Below, piece by piece: positions 7,996-16,596 of a stretch of DNA of 41,098 bases. The notes below the pieces were generated by a model. The model was not told the origin of the DNA. It saw nothing but the letters and a program-made list of their open reading frames with translations, and did not search any database. The stretch spans positions 1 to 41,098 of the forward strand of contig DASVCS010000036.1 in the NCBI GenBank assembly GCA_036381495.1, read 5' to 3'. Each line of letters opens with the position of its first letter. Position 1 is the first letter of the stretch. This DNA comes from DASVCS01 sp036381495. Its GTDB lineage: Bacteria > Gemmatimonadota > Gemmatimonadetes > Longimicrobiales > RSA9. Both the position numbers and the translations under genes were made by a program.

Positions 7996-9098
7996 CAGCC
8001 CCGGCGCGCGGCGGCGGCAGCGGCCGTGTGGCAGAGATCCGCGATCGCTGTGGCGGCCGGTTCCCAGCGGTAGCGTGCCGCGACGCGGCGTCCGCGCTCG
8101 ATGAGTCGTTCCCGGGCCTGTCCCCCGGCGAGGAGCCCCACGAGCGCATCGATCCAGGTGTCGACGTCGAGCGGCAGGATCAGCGCGCCATCGCCGAGGA
8201 CCTCGGCGGCGGGCCCGTATGCGGCGACGAGTGTGGGTGTGCCGCAGGCCATGGCTTCGAGCGGCGGCCGGCCGAACCCCTCGGCGAGCGAGGGGAAGCA
8301 GAACGCGGCGGCGCCGGTGTAGAGGGCGTGGAGCTGAGCGTCGTCGACGTGGCCGAGGAAGCGGACTTCGAGGTTGTCGGGCTCGGGCAGGAGCATGGTC
8401 GACGGCCGGGCGTAGCGACCCGCCTCGCCGACCACGGCGAGCAGTGGCGGATCTCCGACGCGGACGCGCCACCGGTCGAGCAGATCGAGGAGGAACCCGA
8501 GGTTCTTGCGTGTCTGGATCCCGCCGGCGGTCAGGAGGTACGGCCCGCGCAGGCCGAGTCTCTGGCGGAGCCGGCGGACCGTCGTGATCGGCGCGGGACG
8601 GTCGAACGGCTCGACGCCCTGGGGGACGACGTGGACGCGTTCGGCGGGGATCGCGAGGACGCGGGTGATCTCGGCGGCCGCCCACTGCGAGACGGTCACG
8701 ACCGCGGCGGCGCGGCGCGCCGCGCGGCCGAGGGCGAAGCGGTACCACCAGGCGAATCGGCGCGCGAACCACTGCGGGTGGGTCAGCGCCAGCACGTCGT
8801 GCACGACCATGAGGTGGGGTCCGCCCCAGATCGGCGCGGTATTCGCCGGATGCAGGATCACGTCGCAGCCGTCGGCGCGCGCGCGCCACGGCAGTTCGAG
8901 CTGTTCCCAGGCGTGTCCGGCCAGGCGACCGGCGACCACGCGCAGCCCGTCGGGCCGGTCGTCCGGCGGCGGCGCGCCGTGCGGCAGGAAGAGCGTGACA
9001 TCGAGCCGACCGAAGAGGCGGTCGCAGAGTTCGCGGGCAAAGCGCTGCACGCCGGTGACCGGCGCCGCGTAGAAGCGGCCGTTCACGCCGATCCTCAT
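7995..9098 (-). CDS. Family 4 glycosyltransferase
   Basis: A 367-residue GT4 glycosyltransferase. The N-terminal acceptor lobe starts with MRIGVNGRFYAAPVTGVQR, a form common to enzymes of this group with a GVQRF loop. The donor lobe has GGIQTRKNLGFLL, a VRFLGHVDDAQLHALY segment and the E-x7-E motif in AEGFGRPPLEAMACG. It is expected to add one sugar to the lipid-linked repeat unit in the cytoplasm. The start is fixed by the 4-nt ATGA overlap with the upstream polymerase gene, and its stop overlaps the next start by one base. The open frame extends further upstream inside the polymerase gene, but that part is a shadow. Specificity is unknown. Confidence 0.9.
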   Translation of the reverse strand: MRIGVNGRFYAAPVTGVQRFARELCDRLFGRLDVTLFLPHGAPPPDDRPDGLRVVAGRLAGHAWEQLELPWRARADGCDVILHPANTAPIWGGPHLMVVHDVLALTHPQWFARRFAWWYRFALGRAARRAAAVVTVSQWAAAEITRVLAIPAERVHVVPQGVEPFDRPAPITTVRRLRQRLGLRGPYLLTAGGIQTRKNLGFLLDLLDRWRVRVGDPPLLAVVGEAGRYARPSTMLLPEPDNLEVRFLGHVDDAQLHALYTGAAAFCFPSLAEGFGRPPLEAMACGTPTLVAAYGPAAEVLGDGALILPLDVDTWIDALVGLLAGGQARERLIERGRRVAARYRWEPAATAIADLCHTAAAAAARRG

Positions 9099-10528
9099 CG
9101 GGCGGCCTCCGCTCCGGCGCGGCCGTGCGCCACGGCGTAGCCGGCCGCGATCACGACGAGGACCGCCTGACCGGTGCCGTGCGCGAGCGGCCAGGCGACG
9201 AAGCCGGTGAAGCACGCGGTGGCGAACGACCAGAGGAGCGTGCGCCGCAGACTCACGTCCGCGGGCGTCATCGCGGGGTCGTGCCGCGCCCGCCGGGCCG
9301 CCTGGAGCAGCCGCCACGCCGTTGCGAGGAGGAAGACGAGGAACGCGGCGAGCCCGATGACCCCGGCCTCCGCGGCCATCTGCACGTACGCATTGTGCGG
9401 CGTCGGCTTGTAATCCCACAGCCACGTGATCTGCGCGCCGATCCGGTTCAGTTCATCGGCGAAGCCGCCGGGTCCGACGCCGATGACGGGGTGTGCGAGG
9501 AACATCAGGACCCCGGCGAGCATCAGTGCCGCGCGCTGTTCGATGACCCAGTCGCCGATCGTCTGCTGGACCGTGGCGCGGAGCGCGCCGCCGGACACCA
9601 CGTCCAGGATGACGGCCGCGACGGCGGCGACCAGCCAGATCCGCAGCGCGAAGCGGCGGTCGCCGGCGAGGAACGGCGCCGCCGTCCCGGCGAGCAGGGA
9701 GAGCCAGCTCCCGCGCGAGAAGGTGCCGACCAGACCGACCGTGGCCGCGCCGACGGCTGCCGCGGCCAGGAGTCGGCCCGTGCCCGAGCGGGCCGTAGTA
9801 TACGCGTGGACCGTGAACGGCGTGAGGACGGCCAGGAAGAGGCCGAGACTGTTGGGCTGGCCGAAGCCGAGTGCGGCGCGGTTGAACGGCGTGCCCAACC
9901 GGGGAAACTCGCCCGGCAGGATCCCGATCGTTTCGAGTAGCGCCAGTGCGCCGCAGGCGCCACAGAGTGCGGCCAGGATGCGCGCCGTCCGCTCGACGCG
10001 TTCCGGCGCGTGCACGAACCCGTCCGTGGCGGCGGCGAGGAACGCGAAGAGCACGGCGAGGTTGAGGAGCTCGCGCGCCGAGACGCCGGGGTGCTGCGCG
10101 AAGATCGTGGCGACGACCAGTGCACCGAGCAGCATTGCCGTGGGCCGGACGGGGAGCGCCCCCCGTTCGAAGGGGCGGCCCGACAGCCCCCAGTGCAACG
10201 ACCAGGCGAAGACCACCGCCGCGGTGACCGGTGCGGCGGCGGTGAAGCGGGTGTGCCCGGTGCTGTAGAGCGCGGGGAGCGGGAGCGAGAGCAGGACGGC
10301 GAGGAGGCCGTCCACCCAGCCGGCGGCGACGAGCAGGACCAGTGCGGTACCGACGGCGAGTCCTCCCGCGATAGCGAGCTGGAGGTTGTCCGCCGCGGCG
10401 CCGGCGAGCGCGGCCACCGTGCCGCACCCGCCGGCGGCCGTCGCGGCCACGGCCAGCCACACGTCCGCGCGTGCGTAACGGCGCGCGCGCCGCTCGGCTC
10501 CGATCGCCGTATTCCCGACCAGGGTCAT
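9095..10528 (-). CDS. O-antigen polymerase/ligase family membrane protein (Wzy/WaaL-like)
   Basis: A 477-residue protein with roughly eleven or twelve hydrophobic segments and the Wzy_C domain layout: a large periplasmic loop containing TFSRGSWLSLLAG, and a second conserved segment HPVIGVGPGGF followed by PHNAYVQMAAEAGVIGL. That last motif is diagnostic of the O-antigen ligase/polymerase superfamily. In this operon it is probably the Wzy polymerase that joins flipped repeat units on the periplasmic side, because a flippase and a co-polymerase are also present; a ligase role cannot be excluded. It overlaps both neighbours by 4 nt (ATGA), so it is translated from a tightly coupled message. Confidence 0.85.
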   Translation of the reverse strand: MTLVGNTAIGAERRARRYARADVWLAVAATAAGGCGTVAALAGAAADNLQLAIAGGLAVGTALVLLVAAGWVDGLLAVLLSLPLPALYSTGHTRFTAAAPVTAAVVFAWSLHWGLSGRPFERGALPVRPTAMLLGALVVATIFAQHPGVSARELLNLAVLFAFLAAATDGFVHAPERVERTARILAALCGACGALALLETIGILPGEFPRLGTPFNRAALGFGQPNSLGLFLAVLTPFTVHAYTTARSGTGRLLAAAAVGAATVGLVGTFSRGSWLSLLAGTAAPFLAGDRRFALRIWLVAAVAAVILDVVSGGALRATVQQTIGDWVIEQRAALMLAGVLMFLAHPVIGVGPGGFADELNRIGAQITWLWDYKPTPHNAYVQMAAEAGVIGLAAFLVFLLATAWRLLQAARRARHDPAMTPADVSLRRTLLWSFATACFTGFVAWPLAHGTGQAVLVVIAAGYAVAHGRAGAEAAR

Positions 10529-11667
10529 CGCGTGCCTCGTGACGTCGACCCATGAGGCCGCACTGCCGACACGGTCCGGTAGAACTCCGCCGTTTCGAGC
10601 GCGATGCGCTCGTGCGTGAACCGCTCGAGCACGCGCTCGCGTGCCCGGCATCCCAGCTCGGTGCGGAGCTGCGGTCGCTCCATCAGCTCGCGGAGCGCCG
10701 CGGCCAACGCGTGCGCATCGCGCTCGGGGACCACGCGGCCCGCATCGCCGATCACGCGCGGGATCTCGCCGTCTGATGAACCGACGACGGGCACGCCGCA
10801 CGCCATGGCTTCCACCAGGATCCGGCCGAACTGCTCGCGACGGCCCTTCCTGCGGATCGACGGCAATACGAGCACGTCGAGGCCGGCCAGCCACCGGGGC
10901 ATGTCGAGCGATGGCGCGTGGCCGACGAACCGGACGCGGTCGCCGATCCCGGCGCGGCGGACGTCGCGCTCGAGCCGGCGCCGCTCGGGGCCATCGCCCA
11001 CCACGAGCAGCCGCGCTCGTGGGACGTGGCGCACTGCCTCGATCAGCACCGGCAGACCCTTCTCCGGCACGAGGCGACCGCCGTAGCCGACGACGAAGTC
11101 ATCCGCCGCCGCTCCGACTCGCTCCCGGGTCTGCCGGCGCGCCTGCGGGTCGGGCGCAAAGCGAGCCGGATCGACTCCGAATTGCGGGATCACGGCCAGC
11201 GCGCCGCCGTAGCCGGCGGCCCGCAGGACATCCGCCGCCTCGCTCGTGCCGGCGATCGCTCCGGCCACGCTCCGGAACACGTACCCGCGCATCGCGCCGA
11301 AGGGCGGCGGCAGCCATTCGCTCAGGTTCTGCCAGGCGAAGAAGAGGGTGGGCACGCCGCGCCGGCGGCAGAGCCACGTCCACTGGAACGTCACCGCGCT
11401 GTACGGCTCCTCGTCGATGTGCACCAGCTCCGGCCGGACCGCATCGAGGATCCGGCGCGCACCGACGTAGAGGTGGAAGTGGTTATGGCCGCCGAACACC
11501 ACCGGCTCGCGCAGGATCCGCGAGAACGCGCCGTCGTCGGGCTCGACGCGCTGCCGCCCCCAGCGCGCCGGCACGAGCGCCGTCACTTCCGCGTGCGCGG
11601 CGAGATCCCAGAGCTTGTCGCGATACGCCGCGACCGTCAGCGCCTTCGAGATGTAGAGCACCCGCAT
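10525..11667 (-). CDS. Family 4 glycosyltransferase
   Basis: A 380-residue GT-B glycosyltransferase of the GT4 type. The N-terminus is MRVLYISKALTVAAYRDKL, an acceptor-lobe start shared by a subgroup of GT4 enzymes; HIDEEPYSAVTFQ and FFAWQNL follow. The donor lobe carries YGGRLVPEKGLPVLIEA, VVGDGPERRRLERD and the E-x7-E motif in EQFGRILVEAMACG. It should build the repeat unit on undecaprenyl phosphate in the cytoplasm. The start at 11667 lies 2 nt after the flippase stop, and the stop overlaps the polymerase start by 4 nt. The sugar donor cannot be predicted. Confidence 0.9.
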   Translation of the reverse strand: MRVLYISKALTVAAYRDKLWDLAAHAEVTALVPARWGRQRVEPDDGAFSRILREPVVFGGHNHFHLYVGARRILDAVRPELVHIDEEPYSAVTFQWTWLCRRRGVPTLFFAWQNLSEWLPPPFGAMRGYVFRSVAGAIAGTSEAADVLRAAGYGGALAVIPQFGVDPARFAPDPQARRQTRERVGAAADDFVVGYGGRLVPEKGLPVLIEAVRHVPRARLLVVGDGPERRRLERDVRRAGIGDRVRFVGHAPSLDMPRWLAGLDVLVLPSIRRKGRREQFGRILVEAMACGVPVVGSSDGEIPRVIGDAGRVVPERDAHALAAALRELMERPQLRTELGCRARERVLERFTHERIALETAEFYRTVSAVRPHGSTSRGTR

Positions 11668-11669
11668 GG

Positions 11670-13163
11670 CTAACCCGGCTCCGCGGCTCGCACGGGCCGC
11701 GGTGGCCGCAGCGCCTGCCGCCACACCGCACGCTCCGAGGCCGGGATCACCCCCGACCCGGCGTAGAGCAACGCCACGGCCGCGAGAAAGATCAGCGCAG
11801 CGCCGACGTCCGGCGCGATCAAGGCGCCGACCGCGCCGCACACGGCACACGCGCCCACCACCGTCGCCGCCGTCCGGAGACGCGGCGCCGCCGCCGCGCG
11901 CCAATGGAGCAGCCCGAGCAGGACCACGCCCAGCACCAACTCGGAGACGAGCATTGCACCGGCCGAACCGCGCGCGCCGTACACCGGCACCCACAGTGTG
12001 TTGAGCGCCACGTTCACCGCCAGCGCGCCGGCGTACGCCCCTGCGACCAGCGTCATCTTCTCCATCGCGCCGAGCACGTACCCCGCCAGAATGTTCACCG
12101 CCAGCGCCGGCAGCGCCGGCGCGAGCAGGCCCAGGACCGGCGCCGCCGCCGCGTACGCATCGCCGTACAACCAACCGAGGAGCGGCGCGCGCAACAACCA
12201 GAGCACGCCCGCGACAGGCACCGCCGCGAGCAGCATCAACTCCGTCACGCCCGCGCCCACCCACCACCCACCCGTTCCGGCCGCCCGCGCCGCGCGGGAC
12301 AGCCGCGGATAGACCGCGCCGACCGCCACGATCGCCAGCGCCTGCACGATGTCGACGAACTTGTACGCCGCCGCGTAGATGCCCACATCCGCCGCCGGCC
12401 GCCACCGCGCGAGCAGCAGGACATCGACCTTGTAGTAGATGGTCAGCGTGATGAACGCGATCGCGAACGGCGCCAGCGCGCGCATGAGGCGCCTGCACTC
12501 GCCGGCGCCGACCGTCGCGGGCCGGCGCAGCGGCGCGGGCAACCGCTTGAGCAGCCAGCCGAGCGCGGCGAGCTGCCCCGCCACGGGCGCGACACAGAAC
12601 CACGTGAGACTCGCCGTCGCCCAGACCAGCGCCAGCCCCGCGACACCCGTGACCAGCCCGTACACCGCGCTCGCCTGCGTCCACACGTGCATCCGCTCGA
12701 CCGCCTGGAAGTACGCGGACAGGTTCTCGACGTACGCGCCGATCGCGTACGCGATCCCGAGCAGCGCCGCCGCGGCGACCACGGGCGCCGGATAATCCAG
12801 CACCCAGCGCGCGACGACCAGGAGCACGACCAGCATCGCCGCATTGGTCCCGGTCTTGACCCGGTGCGCCGCGCCGAGCAGCGCCAGCGCGTGTTCCGGT
12901 GCACGGGCGATGTCACGGATCAGGAGCGGCGTCATCCCGAGCGTCGCGAGGACGCTCACGACGACCGCAAAGGCGGCGGCGGTGCTGTAGGCCCCGAACG
13001 CGTCGGCACCGAGCACGCGCGCCGCGACCACGATCGAGCCGATGATGGCGAGTCGTGGCAGCGCGTACGCCAGCAGGAGCGACAGCGCGTTCGCGAGAAC
13101 GCGCCGGACGCCCGCCGCCTGGGTGAAGCGCGGCGCCGCCGCGGGCGCCTCCGTCGCGCTCAC
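11670..13163 (-). CDS. Oligosaccharide flippase (Wzx-like, MOP superfamily)
   Basis: A 497-residue polytopic membrane protein with about fourteen predicted helices, characteristic of polysaccharide transporters in the MOP superfamily. Recognisable elements are the N-terminal YALPRLAIIGSIVVAARVLG, FGAYSTAAAFAVVVS, the central YYKVDVLLLARW and the AAAYKFVDIVQALA helix. Its job is to flip the undecaprenyl-linked repeat unit to the periplasm. The best start is the GTG at 13163: its first bases form a 4-nt GTGA overlap with the stop of the sugar transferase gene, and GGGAGG is just upstream, though unusually close. The next ATG would remove part of the first helix. It lies between the priming transferase and a glycosyltransferase in the operon. 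Confidence 0.88.
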   Translation of the reverse strand: MSATEAPAAAPRFTQAAGVRRVLANALSLLLAYALPRLAIIGSIVVAARVLGADAFGAYSTAAAFAVVVSVLATLGMTPLLIRDIARAPEHALALLGAAHRVKTGTNAAMLVVLLVVARWVLDYPAPVVAAAALLGIAYAIGAYVENLSAYFQAVERMHVWTQASAVYGLVTGVAGLALVWATASLTWFCVAPVAGQLAALGWLLKRLPAPLRRPATVGAGECRRLMRALAPFAIAFITLTIYYKVDVLLLARWRPAADVGIYAAAYKFVDIVQALAIVAVGAVYPRLSRAARAAGTGGWWVGAGVTELMLLAAVPVAGVLWLLRAPLLGWLYGDAYAAAAPVLGLLAPALPALAVNILAGYVLGAMEKMTLVAGAYAGALAVNVALNTLWVPVYGARGSAGAMLVSELVLGVVLLGLLHWRAAAAPRLRTAATVVGACAVCGAVGALIAPDVGAALIFLAAVALLYAGSGVIPASERAVWRQALRPPRPVRAAEPG

Positions 13164-13759
13164 CTCCCGTCCTGCCCCCGCAGAACGACCGGGATCGACC
13201 GCAGGAGTACCATCAGGTCGCGCCGGATCGAGCGGTTCCGGATGAATTCGAGCTCGAGCCGGGCCCGTTCCGGGTAGTCCGGCCGCCTCCGGCCGCGACT
13301 GGTCCATTCGCCGAAGATCCCGGGTCTCCACTGCAACAACTCCTCCACGCCATCGCCGTAGAGCGCGAGTTCCTCGAGCACCACCGGGCGCGGGCCGATC
13401 AGCGACATCGTGCCGCTCAGCACGTTGAAGAACTGCGGGATCTCGTCGACGTAACTGCGACGCAGCCAGCGGCCTTCGCGCGTGATCCGCGGGTCCTCGC
13501 CGTTGCCGAGCTTGAACCCGTTCTCGATATAGCGCTGCCGGAGCGCCGGCGCGTGCTGGAGCACGCGCTCCGCGCAGGGTGTCATGGTGCGCAACTTCCA
13601 ACAGCGAAACAACTTGCCTCCGCGCCCGACACGGGTGTGGCCGAAGAAGATCGGCCGCCCCGACCCGATCAGGACGGCGAGCGCACCCGCGGCGAGCAGC
13701 GGCGCCGTGATGAGCAGAAGGATCAGGGCGCACACCACGTCCACCACCCTGCGCAGCAT
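13160..13759 (-). CDS. Priming sugar-phosphate transferase (bacterial sugar transferase)
   Basis: A 199-residue monotopic phosphoglycosyl transferase of the PglC/WbaP core type. It begins with a basic re-entrant helix (MLRRVVDVVCALILLLITAP), followed by FFGHTRVGRGGKLFRCWKLRTM, which is the family hallmark. The catalytic Asp-Glu pair is at 105-106 in YVDEIPQFFNVLSG, followed by SLIGPRPV. It transfers a sugar phosphate to undecaprenyl phosphate, the first step of repeat-unit synthesis. An alternative ATG at 13804 adds 15 residues rich in arginine and would overlap the upstream gene by 10 nt; I prefer 13759 because length and N-terminus then match the small-core enzymes. The gap to the upstream stop is then 35 nt. 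Confidence 0.85.
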   Translation of the reverse strand: MLRRVVDVVCALILLLITAPLLAAGALAVLIGSGRPIFFGHTRVGRGGKLFRCWKLRTMTPCAERVLQHAPALRQRYIENGFKLGNGEDPRITREGRWLRRSYVDEIPQFFNVLSGTMSLIGPRPVVLEELALYGDGVEELLQWRPGIFGEWTSRGRRRPDYPERARLELEFIRNRSIRRDLMVLLRSIPVVLRGQDGR

Positions 13760-13794
13760 GCCGTCCCCCGCGCGGCGACGCCGCCGGCGCAACC

Positions 13795-15798
13795 TCACGC
13801 CCATACGCCCACCATGTCGCCCTGCCGCGTGCACACGAGGATGGCGCCCGCCACCGCCGCGCCCGCCTCGCGGAGGAGTGCGGCAGCGCGGAACAGGTCG
13901 TCCCGGCGCGTCCGTCGAGCGGCGACCACCACGACGACCGGCCCGTCGTCCGCCATCGCCGCGGCCGCGAAACTGTCGACCGGTGGGTAGGCCCGGATCA
14001 CCGGCGGCGCCAACGCCTCCGCACCCGGCCGCTCGGCCGCCTCCGCTTCCGCGGCACGGACCAGCGCCCGCGCCACTTCCGGCGCCGGCGCCGCACGGTC
14101 CGCAGCCACCACGGCCAGCCGCGCGAGACCTCCACCCTCCGGCGCGGCGCGACGGAGCACCGTCCGCACCTCATCCGGCGAGAAATGCGGCGCACCATCG
14201 CGGTCCACCATCACCGCGGCGAGCACCGGCGCGCCGAACACGCCACGAACCTCCGCCGCCCGCCATACCGAACGGTCCGCCCGCTCCGCGACCACCATCC
14301 CGATGGTGCCGAACACACCCGCCAGCAGCAACCCCACCGCGAGCCCCAGCTTCTTTCGCGGCCACACCGGCTTGTAGCGCAGTGCCGGCGGATCGATCAC
14401 CTGCACGTTCGAGAAGGTCAACGCCTGCCGCAGCTCTTCCTCGTGCAGGCGCTGTTCAGTCATCACGAGGACCTCGGAGAGAATCCGGACGTTGCGCTGG
14501 CGGCGGGCCAGCTCGATGGCTCGCGCGGGCATGCGCGCCAGGACCGTGTCCATCTCGGCAACCTGCGCCTCGAGTTCCTCGACCTGGGCCGCCAGCGTGA
14601 TCCTGTAGTTGAGCAGCAGCGAGCGGAGTCGGCCATCCAGGTAGGCGATCTGGTCGACGAGGGCGCGGAGCTCACGGTTCGCATCGGTCCGCCGCTGCGC
14701 CAGTGCCTGCCGTTCCGCCTCGAGCTGCACCAAGCGCTCGACGAGCGCGCCCATGGTCTCGTTGGCCAGAAAATCCGGCTGCGCGAGCAGTGTGGACCAG
14801 GTACTACCCGATGTCGTGATCTGCGACGCCCGCTCGAGCGCCGAGTCGACGGCTTCGAGTTCCTGCCTTGCCCTTTCGAGCGCGGTCAGGGTCTCGCCGT
14901 AGCGCTCGACGAAGACCTCGCTCTGCGGCTCGGGCGCGACGAGGCGTGTCTCACGCTGCCACGCCTCGAGGGCGGATTCCGCGCGGTCCAGCGCCCGTCG
15001 CGTGTGGTCCGCGACGACGCGCACGGAATCCACCGTTTCACCACTCTCCCGGAGCTCGATGGCGGTTCGCAGCTCGATGAAGCGGTGAATCATGGAGGCG
15101 ACCGCCGCGCGCGCGATGGCGCGGTCGATGTGGTCGAAGGAGAGTCCGACGACGTTCGCCTCGCGGCGCAGCCGCTCGACCACGAGCCGCGGTCCGATGC
15201 GGCGTACGGCCTCCGCGAACGGCAGCGTCGTGATCCGGACCTTTCGCGGCATCCCGGGCCGCCACGCGCGCGGCGCGAGCGTGACGTCGCCGAAGGAGAC
15301 CGTCGTGCCGGGCGTGATCGTGGCGATCAGCGAATCCTCTGGAGCGGTCCGCCGCACGCGCACGCGGCCGTCCTCCAGCCATTCGAGGGCGAACGACGCC
15401 TCCTCGGTGGCGCGACCCGCGCCGAAGCGCACGAAGAGAGAGTCCCGCGTCCATCCGCGGGGCGCATCCAGCCTCGCGTTCAGCGAGACATCGTCGACGA
15501 CGCGCTCGACCAGCGTTCGGCTGGAGAACAGTTCGAGGTCGTTGGCGAAGGGGTCGCCGCCGAGCCGCAACAGGCCGAAGAACCCGGCGGCGGGCGTGGC
15601 GCCGCCCATCGGCGGAGGCGCACCCAGGCGGAGCCGCGCTTCCGCCCGGTACACGGGACGCGAGAGGAACACGACGGCCGCGGCCAGCGCAAGCACGAGC
15701 CCGGCGACGAGGCCCCCGGCCACCCACCGCCGCCGCGCGAGCGCCACCCACGCGGCGAGCGCACCTTCCCGGCCCGCACCGTCGTTCGGAAGGCCCAT
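13795..15798 (-). CDS. Wzz/Wzc-like polysaccharide co-polymerase with degenerate kinase domain
   Basis: A 667-residue inner-membrane protein. It has an N-terminal Wzz-type region with a first helix at about 26-46, a long periplasmic alpha-helical/coiled-coil region (about 200-470), and a second helix at about 483-505 preceded by PPALRYKPVWPRKK, the proline-rich segment typical of chain-length regulators. The last 160 or so residues resemble the cytoplasmic BY-kinase of Wzc, keeping VVVVVAARRTRRDDL and an AGAAVAGAILVC ending. However, the Walker A position reads AADRAAPAPEVARAL with no GKS, and the Walker A' and B aspartates and tyrosine-rich tail are absent. It probably sets chain length and links to the Wza exporter without kinase activity. 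The gap to the Wza gene is 6 nt. Confidence 0.85.
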   Translation of the reverse strand: MGLPNDGAGREGALAAWVALARRRWVAGGLVAGLVLALAAAVVFLSRPVYRAEARLRLGAPPPMGGATPAAGFFGLLRLGGDPFANDLELFSSRTLVERVVDDVSLNARLDAPRGWTRDSLFVRFGAGRATEEASFALEWLEDGRVRVRRTAPEDSLIATITPGTTVSFGDVTLAPRAWRPGMPRKVRITTLPFAEAVRRIGPRLVVERLRREANVVGLSFDHIDRAIARAAVASMIHRFIELRTAIELRESGETVDSVRVVADHTRRALDRAESALEAWQRETRLVAPEPQSEVFVERYGETLTALERARQELEAVDSALERASQITTSGSTWSTLLAQPDFLANETMGALVERLVQLEAERQALAQRRTDANRELRALVDQIAYLDGRLRSLLLNYRITLAAQVEELEAQVAEMDTVLARMPARAIELARRQRNVRILSEVLVMTEQRLHEEELRQALTFSNVQVIDPPALRYKPVWPRKKLGLAVGLLLAGVFGTIGMVVAERADRSVWRAAEVRGVFGAPVLAAVMVDRDGAPHFSPDEVRTVLRRAAPEGGGLARLAVVAADRAAPAPEVARALVRAAEAEAAERPGAEALAPPVIRAYPPVDSFAAAAMADDGPVVVVVAARRTRRDDLFRAAALLREAGAAVAGAILVCTRQGDMVGVWA

Positions 15799-15804
15799 GT
15801 CGCC

Positions 15805-16443
15805 CTACCGAACGAGGACGCCGGTGACGACCGCCACCGCGACCGAGCCGACCGCTCCCAAGAAGACGCCGAGGTAGTCCCGGAACCAGCTCTGCCGCGG
15901 AACCAGGATCCGATCGCCGGACTGCGGCATCGTGTACATCGTCTCCGAGCCCAGCTCGAACTCCGCCGCCACCTCGCCCTCGCCGCGCAGCACCGTGATG
16001 TCGTCACGGTCCGCCACCGGCGTGAACCCGCCCGCCAGCGCGATCAACTCGCCCATCGTCTGCGTCGGGTCCACCATGAACAGCCCCGGCCGCCGTACCT
16101 CGCCCAGAACCGCGATCCGCACCAGCGGCGTGATCCGTAGCTCCGGGTCGATCAACTCCCGCCGGTACGCCATCGACAGATCCTGCCGCACCTGGTCGAA
16201 CGGCCGCCCGGCGACCGGCACCAAACCCAGCAGCGGCAGCATCAACGCGCCATCCCGTCCGACCGGGAACTCGCCGCTGATCTGCGGCTCGTCCCGGATC
16301 TCGATCCGCACCGCATCGCCGGGGTGCAACACGATGTCGGCGAGCGAGTCGACCGGCGCGGGCACCTGGCCGGCCACCGGCGCCGCGACGGCACCCAGGA
16401 ACGAGATCGTGAACACCAAGGACCTACACAAGGAACGGGGCAT
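15805..16443 (-). CDS. wza: Polysaccharide export protein (Wza-like)
   Basis: A 212-residue secreted protein of the polysaccharide export family. A signal peptide (about 1-25, ending VAGQ) is followed by the PES domain (about 35-105: LHPGDAVRIEIRDEPQISG and later FDQVRQDLSMAYR) and one SLBB domain (about 109-160: AVLGEVRRPGLFMVDP, then LIALAGGFTPVADRDDI). It is shorter than E. coli Wza, with only one SLBB unit and no lipobox cysteine; instead it ends in a hydrophobic helix at about 189-211 that may insert into a membrane. It would form the exit channel for the polymer. The start at 16443 has GGAG about 8 nt upstream. It appears to be the first gene transcribed from the promoter at 16568-16596. 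Confidence 0.87.
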   Translation of the reverse strand: MPRSLCRSLVFTISFLGAVAAPVAGQVPAPVDSLADIVLHPGDAVRIEIRDEPQISGEFPVGRDGALMLPLLGLVPVAGRPFDQVRQDLSMAYRRELIDPELRITPLVRIAVLGEVRRPGLFMVDPTQTMGELIALAGGFTPVADRDDITVLRGEGEVAAEFELGSETMYTMPQSGDRILVPRQSWFRDYLGVFLGAVGSVAVAVVTGVLVR

Positions 16444-16567
16444 GCGCGCACTCCGTGATGCCCGGTTGGCGATTTCCCGCCGCACCCGTCCGGGACCGAC
16501 ACCGGAGCCCGGCCGCGGCGCGCCTTCACGGGAACGGCAATTGACCGACGCACAGTTGTGGACGGGT

Positions 16568-16596
16568 AGCATAGGGGCGTGTCGCGATAAAGTCAA
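16568..16596 (-). promoter_or_regulatory. Consensus-like sigma70 promoter for the exopolysaccharide operon
   Basis: On the minus strand TTGACT (16596-16591) is followed after exactly 17 nt by TATGCT (16573-16568). This is the best match to the housekeeping promoter consensus I found in the window. The -35 box overlaps the stop codon of the upstream wzi-like gene. Transcription would begin near 16561, giving a leader of about 118 nt before the wza start. Confidence 0.65.

Noticed and set aside
10641..13277. 878-codon plus-strand frame opposite the glycosyltransferase and flippase genes
   Set aside because: Arg/Ala/Pro-rich with no recognisable segment, and it lies opposite genes with clear families.
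14185..16140. 651-codon plus-strand frame opposite the Wzz/Wzc-like and Wza-like genes
   Set aside because: Antisense shadow of two well-supported genes; composition is His/Arg-rich and unlike a protein.
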